14,964 nt of DNA, taken from contig JAKSRN010000019.1 of the NCBI GenBank assembly GCA_024403585.1, positions 1 to 14,964 on the forward strand, read 5' to 3'. A program made the position numbers and the translations under genes. Positions 1 through 5,582 of the stretch are shown piece after piece. The DNA comes from Lachnospiraceae bacterium (GTDB taxonomy: Bacteria; Bacillota; Clostridia; Lachnospirales; Lachnospiraceae). Every line of letters begins with the position of its first letter. The stretch's first letter is position 1. The notes beneath the pieces were generated by a model. The model searched no databases, was not told the DNA's origin, and saw only the letters and a program-made list of their open reading frames with translations.

Positions 1-1
1 G

Positions 2-331
2 ATTCAGAAGATCATCAGTACACCGGTTGGAATCAGTGTACAGGACAGCCTGATGGATGAGCAGACCGTAAGATATGTAAACCAGGCAAAAGACCTGGGT
101 GTTACAGATCTGAAGGCCCTCCTCTTCTGTGCAAATCTCCAGCATCTGGGTGGTTATAATGCCATGGTCCGTGTGGTCAATTACTGTAAGACAGCAGGTG
201 TTCCGATCACTATGGAAAATATGTGGAGCCTGATGCGGGCAAATGAAGCCGGTTCCGGAAATAAAGTCGGTTCCGATATCTATGTGAGCCGCCATACAAA
301 AATCATGCAGTGGCTGAATACCTATTTATAA
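2..331 (+). CDS. 3' end of an unidentified gene (5' truncated by the window edge)
   Basis: The reading frame is open from base 2 to a TAA at 329-331. The first in-frame ATG (53) has no good ribosome binding site and the frame continues upstream of it, so this is the C-terminal ~109 residues of a longer protein rather than a 92-residue gene. The segment looks helical and has no membrane span. It includes a DSLMDEQ stretch, an FCANLQHLGGYNAM stretch and a WLNTYL end. This pattern faintly recalls the C-terminal helical part of lysozyme-fold peptidoglycan hydrolases, but I cannot name a family with confidence. It lies upstream of a clear promoter and is probably not part of the polysaccharide operon. 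I see no convincing intrinsic terminator behind it: the only dyad (349-355 with 371-377) is AT-rich, has a long loop and no T-tract. Confidence 0.7.
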   Translation: MQKIISTPVGISVQDSLMDEQTVRYVNQAKDLGVTDLKALLFCANLQHLGGYNAMVRVVNYCKTAGVPITMENMWSLMRANEAGSGNKVGSDIYVSRHTKIMQWLNTYL

Positions 332-398
332 GGGGTATTTTATTACAAAAAGATTAAGGTTAAGTGACAGAATCTTTATGAGGCGTGTCGTTATATGG

Positions 399-427
399 TT
401 GCTTTTTAAATAAGAGTCTGTTATAAT
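399..427 (+). promoter_or_regulatory. Sigma-A type promoter for the rfbBAC-ABC transporter unit
   Basis: A perfect -10 hexamer TATAAT lies at 422-427. A partial -35 hexamer TTGCTT lies at 399-404, with an ideal 17-base spacer. Transcription would begin near 434, giving a leader of roughly 38 bases before rfbB. This is the strongest promoter-like sequence in the 140-base gap between the upstream gene and rfbB. The rest of that gap shows nothing else I can support. Confidence 0.75.
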
Positions 428-471
428 ACCTTCGACATGCCAACGGCACTACTATTTTTGGAGGAAATACT

Positions 472-1554
472 ATGAGAACTTATCTGGTTACCGGTGGAGC
501 TGGATTTATCGGCTCCAACTACATCCATTACATGTTCAAAAAATATGACAATGAGATCCGCATCATCAATGTGGATAAACTGACTTACGCAGGAAACCTT
601 GAGAACCTGAAAGATATTGAGGATCGCGAGAACTACACATTCGTTCGTGCAGATATCTGTGACAGCGAAGCAATCAACAAGATCTTTGATGAGAATGACA
701 TTGACCGTGTTGTTCATTTTGCAGCAGAGAGCCATGTTGACCGTAGTATCCGTAATCCGGAGGTATTTGTTAAGACAAACGTTCTGGGAACACTGGTTAT
801 GCTGAATGCAGCAAAAGCTGCATGGGAGCTGCCTGACGGAAGCTTCAAAGAGGGAAAGAAATTCCTGCATGTTTCCACTGACGAGGTTTACGGATCCCTG
901 GAGGAAGAGGGAGAGTTCTTCTATGAGACAACTCCATATGATCCTCACAGCCCATACTCTGCAAGTAAGGCATCTTCCGATTTCCTTGTAAAATCTTACA
1001 TGGATACATACAAATTCCCTGCAAACATCACAAACTGCAGTAACAACTACGGACCATTCCAGTTCCCTGAGAAACTGATTCCGCTCATCATCAACAATGC
1101 ACTGCAGGGAAAAAATCTTCCAGTATACGGAGACGGAAAAAATGTTCGTGACTGGCTGTATGTAGAGGATCATGCAAAAGGAATCGATATGGTTCAGGAG
1201 CAGGGAAGACTCTTCGAGACATACAATATCGGTGGACACAACGAGAAACAGAACATCCAGATCATCCACATCATTCTTGATACTCTTCAGGAGATGCTTC
1301 CTGAGGGAGATCCAAGAAAAGAGCTTGTAAGCGAGAAACTGATCACATACGTTACAGATCGTAAAGGTCATGACAGAAGATATGCAATCGCTCCTGACAA
1401 GATCAAAGCTGAGGTTGGCTGGTATCCTGAGACATGCTTCGAGGAAGGCATCAAGAAGACAATCAAATGGTTCTTTGAGAATGAGGACTGGATGAAGAAT
1501 GTCACAAGCGGTGATTATCAGAAATATTACGCTGATATGTACGCAAACAAATAA
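472..1554 (+). CDS. rfbB: dTDP-glucose 4,6-dehydratase (RfbB/RmlB)
   Basis: Converts dTDP-glucose to dTDP-4-keto-6-deoxyglucose, step 2 of dTDP-L-rhamnose synthesis, as an NAD-dependent cytoplasmic enzyme. The 360-residue length is normal for the extended short-chain dehydrogenase family. Visible motifs are the N-terminal Rossmann TGGAGFIGSN (residues 7-16), HFAAESHVDRS (82-92), the active-site STDEVYG with T136, D137 and E138, and the catalytic Y162-xxx-K166 in YSASK. NNYGPFQFPEKLIP (191-204) and RDWLYVEDH (226-234) are typical of sugar-nucleotide dehydratases. The TDE triad separates it from the related UDP-glucose epimerase. A GGAGG box at 460-464 sits 7 bases before the ATG. It is the first gene of its transcription unit, with its own promoter. 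Codon use is strongly biased, as in well expressed genes, which leaves long spurious open frames on the opposite strand. Confidence 0.97.
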   Translation: MRTYLVTGGAGFIGSNYIHYMFKKYDNEIRIINVDKLTYAGNLENLKDIEDRENYTFVRADICDSEAINKIFDENDIDRVVHFAAESHVDRSIRNPEVFVKTNVLGTLVMLNAAKAAWELPDGSFKEGKKFLHVSTDEVYGSLEEEGEFFYETTPYDPHSPYSASKASSDFLVKSYMDTYKFPANITNCSNNYGPFQFPEKLIPLIINNALQGKNLPVYGDGKNVRDWLYVEDHAKGIDMVQEQGRLFETYNIGGHNEKQNIQIIHIILDTLQEMLPEGDPRKELVSEKLITYVTDRKGHDRRYAIAPDKIKAEVGWYPETCFEEGIKKTIKWFFENEDWMKNVTSGDYQKYYADMYANK

Positions 1555-1570
1555 ATATGTTATTATGATA

Positions 1571-1621
1571 CAAAGAGCAGTATCCGTACGGGTACTGCTA
1601 CTTTGCATGTGACGTTTTTTT
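1571..1621 (+). terminator. Intergenic hairpin between rfbB and rfbA, possible attenuator or weak terminator
   Basis: CAAAG (1571-1575) plus AGCAGTA (1576-1582) pair with TACTGCT (1593-1599) and CTTTG (1601-1605). One base bulges at 1600, and the stem continues inward through a T-G wobble and CCG/CGG to a very tight centre. A run of seven T lies at 1615-1621, but 9 bases separate it from the stem, so this is not a canonical intrinsic terminator. It could be a partial terminator or an mRNA processing or stability element that tunes rfbA relative to rfbB. Confidence 0.5.
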
Positions 1622-1650
1622 GAGTATATAAATTAAAAAGGAGATTTCGA

Positions 1651-2520
1651 ATGAAGGGTATTATTTTAGCAGGTGGTTCCGGTACAAGACTGTATCCACT
1701 GACAAAAGCTGTTTCTAAACAGATCATGCCTGTATATGACAAACCAATGATCTACTACCCGCTGTCTACACTGATGCTGGCAGGTATCCGTGAGATCCTG
1801 ATCATCTCTACACCAAGAGATCTGCCTGTATTCCAGGAGCTTTTCGGAACAGGTGAGCAGCTTGGCCTTGAGATGCACTATGCAATTCAGGAATATCCAA
1901 GAGGACTGGCTGATGCGTTCCTGATCGGTGAGGAGTTTATTGGCAATGACAGCGTTGCACTGGTACTGGGAGATAACATCTTCTACGGACAGAGCTTCTC
2001 TAAAGTACTGAAGAATGCAGCTGAGAGAAAAGAAGGTGCTACAATCTTCGGATACTATGTAAGAGATCCAAGAGAGTACGGTGTAGTTGAGTTTGATGAG
2101 AACGGTAAAGCTCTTTCTATCGAGGAGAAACCGGAGAATCCAAAATCTAATTATGCAGTTCCTGGTCTTTACTTCTATGACAATGATGTAGTAGAGATCG
2201 CTAAGAACGTAAAACCATCTGCACGTGGTGAGATTGAGATTACTTCTATTAATAATGAGTATTTAAGAAGAGGTACTCTGCATGTTGAGACATTGGGACG
2301 TGGCTTCGCATGGCTGGATACAGGAAATCATGATGCACTGCTTGATGCTGCAGATTTCGTAGCTGCATTCCAGAAACGCCAGGGCCTTTACATTTCCTGC
2401 ATCGAGGAGATCGCTTACAAACGTGGTTTCATCACAAGAGAGCAGCTGGTTGAGCTGGCTCAGCCACTCTTAAAAACAGCTTATGGTCAGTATCTGATGA
2501 TGATCGCTGAAGGATTATGA
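1651..2520 (+). CDS. rfbA: Glucose-1-phosphate thymidylyltransferase (RfbA/RmlA)
   Basis: Joins glucose-1-phosphate and dTTP to make dTDP-glucose, the entry step of dTDP-rhamnose synthesis and usually the point of feedback inhibition by dTDP-rhamnose. The 289-residue protein matches the usual short RmlA length of about 290. It starts with the nucleotidyltransferase signature GGSGTRLYPLT (8-18) and has K23 in SKQIMPVYDKPMIYYPL. VLGDNIFYG (105-113) carries the metal-binding D108. IEEKPENPKS (157-166), GEIEITSINNEYL (193-205) and WLDTG (221-225, with D223, the second metal ligand of the family) follow. The start has an AAGGAG box at 1638-1643. It lies 96 bases after rfbB, the widest gap in this unit, and that gap contains a strong hairpin. 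The order B-A-C differs from the rfbBDAC order of enteric bacteria. Confidence 0.97.
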   Translation: MKGIILAGGSGTRLYPLTKAVSKQIMPVYDKPMIYYPLSTLMLAGIREILIISTPRDLPVFQELFGTGEQLGLEMHYAIQEYPRGLADAFLIGEEFIGNDSVALVLGDNIFYGQSFSKVLKNAAERKEGATIFGYYVRDPREYGVVEFDENGKALSIEEKPENPKSNYAVPGLYFYDNDVVEIAKNVKPSARGEIEITSINNEYLRRGTLHVETLGRGFAWLDTGNHDALLDAADFVAAFQKRQGLYISCIEEIAYKRGFITREQLVELAQPLLKTAYGQYLMMIAEGL

Positions 2521-2599
2521 TCAGAGCATCTGAGGACCGATTCAAGAGATAGAGCCATACAGCCACAGGCTGACATGGTGACAGTTAAAGGAGAGTATC

Positions 2600-3163
2600 A
2601 TGGGAAAAATTACAGTTGAAACATGTGAGATCGAGGGACTGAAAGTCATTACCCCAACCGTATTCGGTGATTCTCGCGGTTACTTCATGGAAACCTATAA
2701 CTATAACGACTACAAAGAAGCCGGAATCGATATGGAGTTCGTTCAGGACAACCAGTCTGCATCCAAGAAAGGCGTTCTTCGTGGACTGCATTTCCAGATC
2801 AACTTCCCACAGGACAAACTGGTTCGTGTGGTAGTTGGTGAGGTTTTTGACGTTGCAGTAGATCTTCGTCCAGGTTCCGAGACATTTGGAAAATGGTATG
2901 GAGTTCGTCTGTCTGCAGAGAACAAAAAGCAGTTCTTTATTCCAAAGAACTTTGCACATGGCTTTATCGTACTTTCTGATTATGCTGAGTTTGCATACAA
3001 ATGTACTGATTTCTATCATCCAAACGATGAGGGTGGTCTCCTCTGGAGCGATCCTGAGATCGGTGTAGAATGGCCAATGCCGGAAGGTATGACCGCTGCT
3101 GACCTTACAATTTCTGATAAGGATCAGAAATGGGGAGGAATCAGTTCTTACAAAAAAGCATGA
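2600..3163 (+). CDS. rfbC: dTDP-4-dehydrorhamnose 3,5-epimerase (RfbC/RmlC)
   Basis: Epimerises dTDP-4-keto-6-deoxyglucose at C3 and C5 to dTDP-4-keto-L-rhamnose, the third step of the pathway. At 187 residues it has the normal length for this cupin-fold dimer. Family landmarks are GDSRGYFMETYN (23-34) for substrate binding and the catalytic histidine H64 in GVLRGLHFQ. K73 lies in QDKLVRVVVGEVFDVAVDLR. Also present are PKNFAHGF (115-122), the candidate catalytic tyrosine Y133 or Y139 in FAYKCTDFY, and the C-terminal LTISDKD (169-175). An AAAGGAGAG box at 2587-2594 precedes the ATG. The gene follows rfbA by 79 bases and leads into the transporter genes after 36. RfbD, the reductase that completes dTDP-L-rhamnose, is absent here, so the end product depends on a gene elsewhere. 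Confidence 0.96.
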   Translation: MGKITVETCEIEGLKVITPTVFGDSRGYFMETYNYNDYKEAGIDMEFVQDNQSASKKGVLRGLHFQINFPQDKLVRVVVGEVFDVAVDLRPGSETFGKWYGVRLSAENKKQFFIPKNFAHGFIVLSDYAEFAYKCTDFYHPNDEGGLLWSDPEIGVEWPMPEGMTAADLTISDKDQKWGGISSYKKA

Positions 3164-3199
3164 GACAGATCATGAAGAACTAAAGGAAGTTGTAACCCT

Positions 3200-4015
3200 A
3201 TGTCAATCAAACAGAAAGTAACCACGCTGCCTCGTGAGCTCTATCAGAACAGAGCTCTGATCTTTCAGCTGGCGAAAAATGATTTTAAAACAAAATATGC
3301 AGGATCCTATCTTGGAATCATCTGGGCTTTTATCCAGCCGATCATTACCGTTCTTGTGTACTGGTTTGTATTCTCCGTTGGATTAAAAGCAGGAAAAGCC
3401 AATGACTATCCTTTTGTTATCTATCTGGTAACAGGTATCGTTCCATGGTTTTTCTTCCAGGATGCACTGAATGGTGGTACCAATGCGCTGGTAGAATACA
3501 ATTACCTGGTTAAGAAGGTAGTATTCAAGATCACTATTCTTCCTATGGTGAAGGTGATCTCTGCACTCTTTGTCCACATGTTCTTTGTACTTGTGGCACT
3601 GGTGCTGTGCTGCTGCTTTGGCTACTGGCCATCTGTTGCACTGATCCAGATCGTATATTATTCTTTCTGCGTGTTTGCATTCTCTCTGGCGCTTTGCTAT
3701 GCGACCAGTGCAATCGTAGTATTTTTCCGTGATCTGACCCAGATCATCAACATTGTTCTTCAGGTGGGAATCTGGATGACCCCGATCATGTGGGACATCC
3801 GTATGCTGGAAGACCATCCGAGAGTGATGCAGCTGTTCAAGCTGAATCCGATCTATTACATCGTTACCGGTTACAGAGACGCTTTTCTTGCTCATAACTG
3901 GTTCTTCGAAAGATGGAAATGGACCATCTATTTCTGGGTAGTTACATTCGCGATCCTTCTCTTAGGCGTGAAGATCTTCAAACGTCTGAAGGTACATTTT
4001 GCGGATGTGCTGTAA
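3200..4015 (+). CDS. wzm: ABC-2 type polysaccharide exporter permease (Wzm family)
   Basis: Membrane subunit of an ABC exporter that carries lipid-linked polysaccharide across the cytoplasmic membrane. The 271-residue protein begins with a cytoplasmic amphipathic stretch (about 10-36) ending in the family-typical KTKYAGSYLGIIWAFIQP. About six hydrophobic spans follow, near 38-60, 72-90, 115-142, 145-175, 182-200 and 240-258. Other ABC-2 permease signs are TGIVPWFFFQDAL (78-90), a TPIMWD turn (194-199) and LNPIYYIVTGYRDAFL (215-230) before the last span. The same family includes TagG of teichoic acid export. I favour Wzm because the partner ATPase carries an O-antigen type C-terminal domain. 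An AAAGGA box lies at 3182-3187. The ATPase gene follows 35 bases later, and upstream sugar-nucleotide genes share the transcript. Confidence 0.92.
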   Translation: MSIKQKVTTLPRELYQNRALIFQLAKNDFKTKYAGSYLGIIWAFIQPIITVLVYWFVFSVGLKAGKANDYPFVIYLVTGIVPWFFFQDALNGGTNALVEYNYLVKKVVFKITILPMVKVISALFVHMFFVLVALVLCCCFGYWPSVALIQIVYYSFCVFAFSLALCYATSAIVVFFRDLTQIINIVLQVGIWMTPIMWDIRMLEDHPRVMQLFKLNPIYYIVTGYRDAFLAHNWFFERWKWTIYFWVVTFAILLLGVKIFKRLKVHFADVL

Positions 4016-4050
4016 TCAGCAGAGGAAACTTTTGAGGAGAAGATAAGAAC

Positions 4051-5364
4051 ATGTCAGATATTGCTATTTCAGTAAATGATGTCAGCAAGATGTACAAACT
4101 CTATGACAAACCCATCGATCGACTGAAAGAGTCACTGGGTCTGTCAAAGCAGAAGAAGTACAAAGAGCATTATGCACTGGATCACGTAGGCTTTCAGGTG
4201 GGAAAGGGTGAAACAGTCGGCATCATCGGAACCAACGGTTCCGGAAAATCCACTATTCTGAAAATCATTACCGGTGTACTGAATCCAACCGGCGGAGAGG
4301 TGATCGTAGATGGTCGTATCTCTGCTTTGCTGGAGCTGGGTGCCGGATTCAATATGGAGTATACCGGACTTGAGAATGTGTACCTGAACGGTACTATGAT
4401 CGGATTCTCCAGAGAAGAGATTGATGCGAAACTGGACGATATTCTGGCTTTTGCCGATATCGGTGATTTCATCAATCAGCCTGTAAAAACCTATTCCAGC
4501 GGTATGTTCGTTCGACTGGCTTTTGCTGTTGCGATCAATATCGAGCCGGAGATCCTGATCGTTGATGAGGCTCTTTCCGTAGGAGATGTTTTCTTCCAGG
4601 CAAAATGCTTCCGTAAATTTGAAGACTTCAAAAAAGACGGAAAAACCATTCTTTTTGTAAGCCATGACCTGGGCAGTATCAGTAAGTACTGTGACCGTGT
4701 TGTTCTTCTGAACAAGGGTCATAAACTGGCCGAGGGTGCACCGAAAGAGATGGTAGATCTCTATAAGAAAGTGCTTGTTGGACAGGCAGGAGAGGCACTG
4801 GCTGCTCTGGAAGAGGGAGAAGATTCTGCAACTGCGGCGATAGAGGCACCGGAAGTGAAAGATGTGAAAGATCCTTCCACAGGCTGGCTGAAGCCGTTCC
4901 CGTTAAATCCGCAGCAGCTGGAATATGGAGACAGAAAGGGTGAGTTTGTTGACTTTGCCATTGTAGACGCAGCCGGCAACTACACCAATACAATTGAAAA
5001 GAATACTACATTCAAGATCATGGCCAAGGTTCGTTTCAATGACTTCGTACAGGAGCCGATTATTGCCTACACATTCAAAAATGTGCATGGCACTGAAATC
5101 ACCGGAACCAATACCATGTATGAGAAGATGGATTTGAGACCTTGTAAGTCTGGTGATGAAGTCATCGTTACCTTTACACAGGAGATGAACCTGCAGGGTG
5201 GTGAGTATCTTCTTTCCCTTGGATGTACCGGATTCAAAGAGGGTGAGTTTACGGTATACCACCGTCTCTATGACATCTGCAATATCACCTGTATTTCCAG
5301 CAAGAACACTGTTGGATATTATGATATGAATTCAGATGTTACTCTGAAGTATCTGGATGAGTAA
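4051..5364 (+). CDS. wzt: ABC exporter ATPase with C-terminal carbohydrate-binding domain (Wzt family)
   Basis: Nucleotide-binding subunit that powers the neighbouring permease. The ATPase domain covers about residues 1-245: Walker A GTNGSGKST (60-68), a polysaccharide-exporter segment ALLELGAGFNMEYTGLENVYLNG (92-114), signature YSSGM (148-152), Walker B ILIVDEALSVGD (168-179) and switch histidine H205. An acidic, alanine-rich linker (about 246-275) joins it to a beta-rich domain (about 285-435). Motifs there include VDFAIVDAAGNYTNTIEKN and GEYLLSLG. At 437 residues it is far longer than simple TagH or short Wzt ATPases. It matches the long Wzt form, in which the C-terminal jelly-roll binds the capped non-reducing end of the polymer before export (known for E. 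coli O8/O9a). This implies that its substrate carries a recognisable terminus. GAGGAG at 4034-4039 is the ribosome binding site. A strong terminator begins 9 bases after the stop codon. Confidence 0.94.
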   Translation: MSDIAISVNDVSKMYKLYDKPIDRLKESLGLSKQKKYKEHYALDHVGFQVGKGETVGIIGTNGSGKSTILKIITGVLNPTGGEVIVDGRISALLELGAGFNMEYTGLENVYLNGTMIGFSREEIDAKLDDILAFADIGDFINQPVKTYSSGMFVRLAFAVAINIEPEILIVDEALSVGDVFFQAKCFRKFEDFKKDGKTILFVSHDLGSISKYCDRVVLLNKGHKLAEGAPKEMVDLYKKVLVGQAGEALAALEEGEDSATAAIEAPEVKDVKDPSTGWLKPFPLNPQQLEYGDRKGEFVDFAIVDAAGNYTNTIEKNTTFKIMAKVRFNDFVQEPIIAYTFKNVHGTEITGTNTMYEKMDLRPCKSGDEVIVTFTQEMNLQGGEYLLSLGCTGFKEGEFTVYHRLYDICNITCISSKNTVGYYDMNSDVTLKYLDE

Positions 5365-5373
5365 ACAGTTAAT

Positions 5374-5407
5374 GAGCGTGATTCGATTGAATCACGCTCT
5401 TTCTTTT
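5374..5407 (+). terminator. Intrinsic terminator after the transporter genes
   Basis: A perfect 11-base-pair stem, GAGCGTGATTC (5374-5384) with GAATCACGCTC (5389-5399), closes a GATT tetraloop. TTTCTTTT (5400-5407) follows immediately. This is a textbook Rho-independent terminator and marks the end of the rfbBAC-wzm-wzt transcript. Confidence 0.95.
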
Positions 5408-5423
5408 GTAAAAGAGTCCGATT

Positions 5424-5451
5424 GTCAGAGGCTGACAAGAGACTTCTCTTG
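5424..5451. promoter_or_regulatory. Two abutting dyads upstream of the second promoter, possible operator
   Basis: GTCAG-AGG-CTGAC (5424-5436) and CAAGAGA-CT-TCTCTTG (5436-5451) are two perfect inverted repeats sharing one base. They lie after the terminator and about 34 bases before the -35 box of the next unit. Their position would suit a regulator binding site, but short dyads occur by chance and no partner regulator is visible. Confidence 0.25.
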
Positions 5452-5484
5452 CCACCCAAACAGGGACGATTTCTTGTAAAGGTG

Positions 5485-5513
5485 TTGTTTTAGTGTCATT
5501 TTGGTGATAAAAT
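5485..5513 (+). promoter_or_regulatory. Candidate promoter for the methyltransferase/glycosyltransferase unit
   Basis: A -35-like TTGTTT (5485-5490) lies 17 bases before a -10-like TAAAAT (5508-5513). TG at 5505-5506 gives an extended -10 (TGA then TAAAAT). Transcription would start near 5520, about 60 bases before the next gene. The terminator just upstream makes a separate promoter in this 218-base gap necessary, and this is the best match. Confidence 0.6.
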
Positions 5514-5582
5514 ATGTCAGTCTATAACTATTACAGTGGAGTAGTCTGCTGTTGAATAAATAAGCTAAGAGGAGAGACATGT

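Noticed and set aside
349..377. An AAAGATT/AATCTTT dyad after the upstream partial gene as a terminator
   Set aside because: The stem is AT-rich and only 7 bp, the loop is long and no T-tract follows directly.
421..1608. A 395-codon open frame on the minus strand across the whole of rfbB
   Set aside because: It is the exact shadow of a strongly biased, highly expressed gene. Its translation is Cys- and Ile-rich without a recognisable domain, it covers the rfbB promoter and hairpin, and it has no ribosome binding site.
1603..1632. A possible promoter before rfbA (TTGCAT and TATAAA, 18 bases apart)
   Set aside because: The predicted start would fall at or inside the AAGGAG ribosome binding site (1638-1643), leaving almost no leader. 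The -35 box also overlaps the hairpin stem.
2521..2533. A TCAGA-GCA-TCTGA dyad just after rfbA
   Set aside because: Only 5-bp arms and no T-tract, inside a tight operon gap. Chance occurrence is likely.
3200..5364. Reading the ABC pair as a TagGH teichoic acid exporter
   Set aside because: The ATPase has the long C-terminal carbohydrate-binding domain of the Wzt type, and the neighbours are rhamnose and O-antigen style genes with no teichoic acid genes.
5579..5581. ATG 5579 as the start of the methyltransferase gene
   Set aside because: It is out of frame with the 767-residue protein; ATG 5583 is in frame and well spaced from GGAG at 5571-5574.
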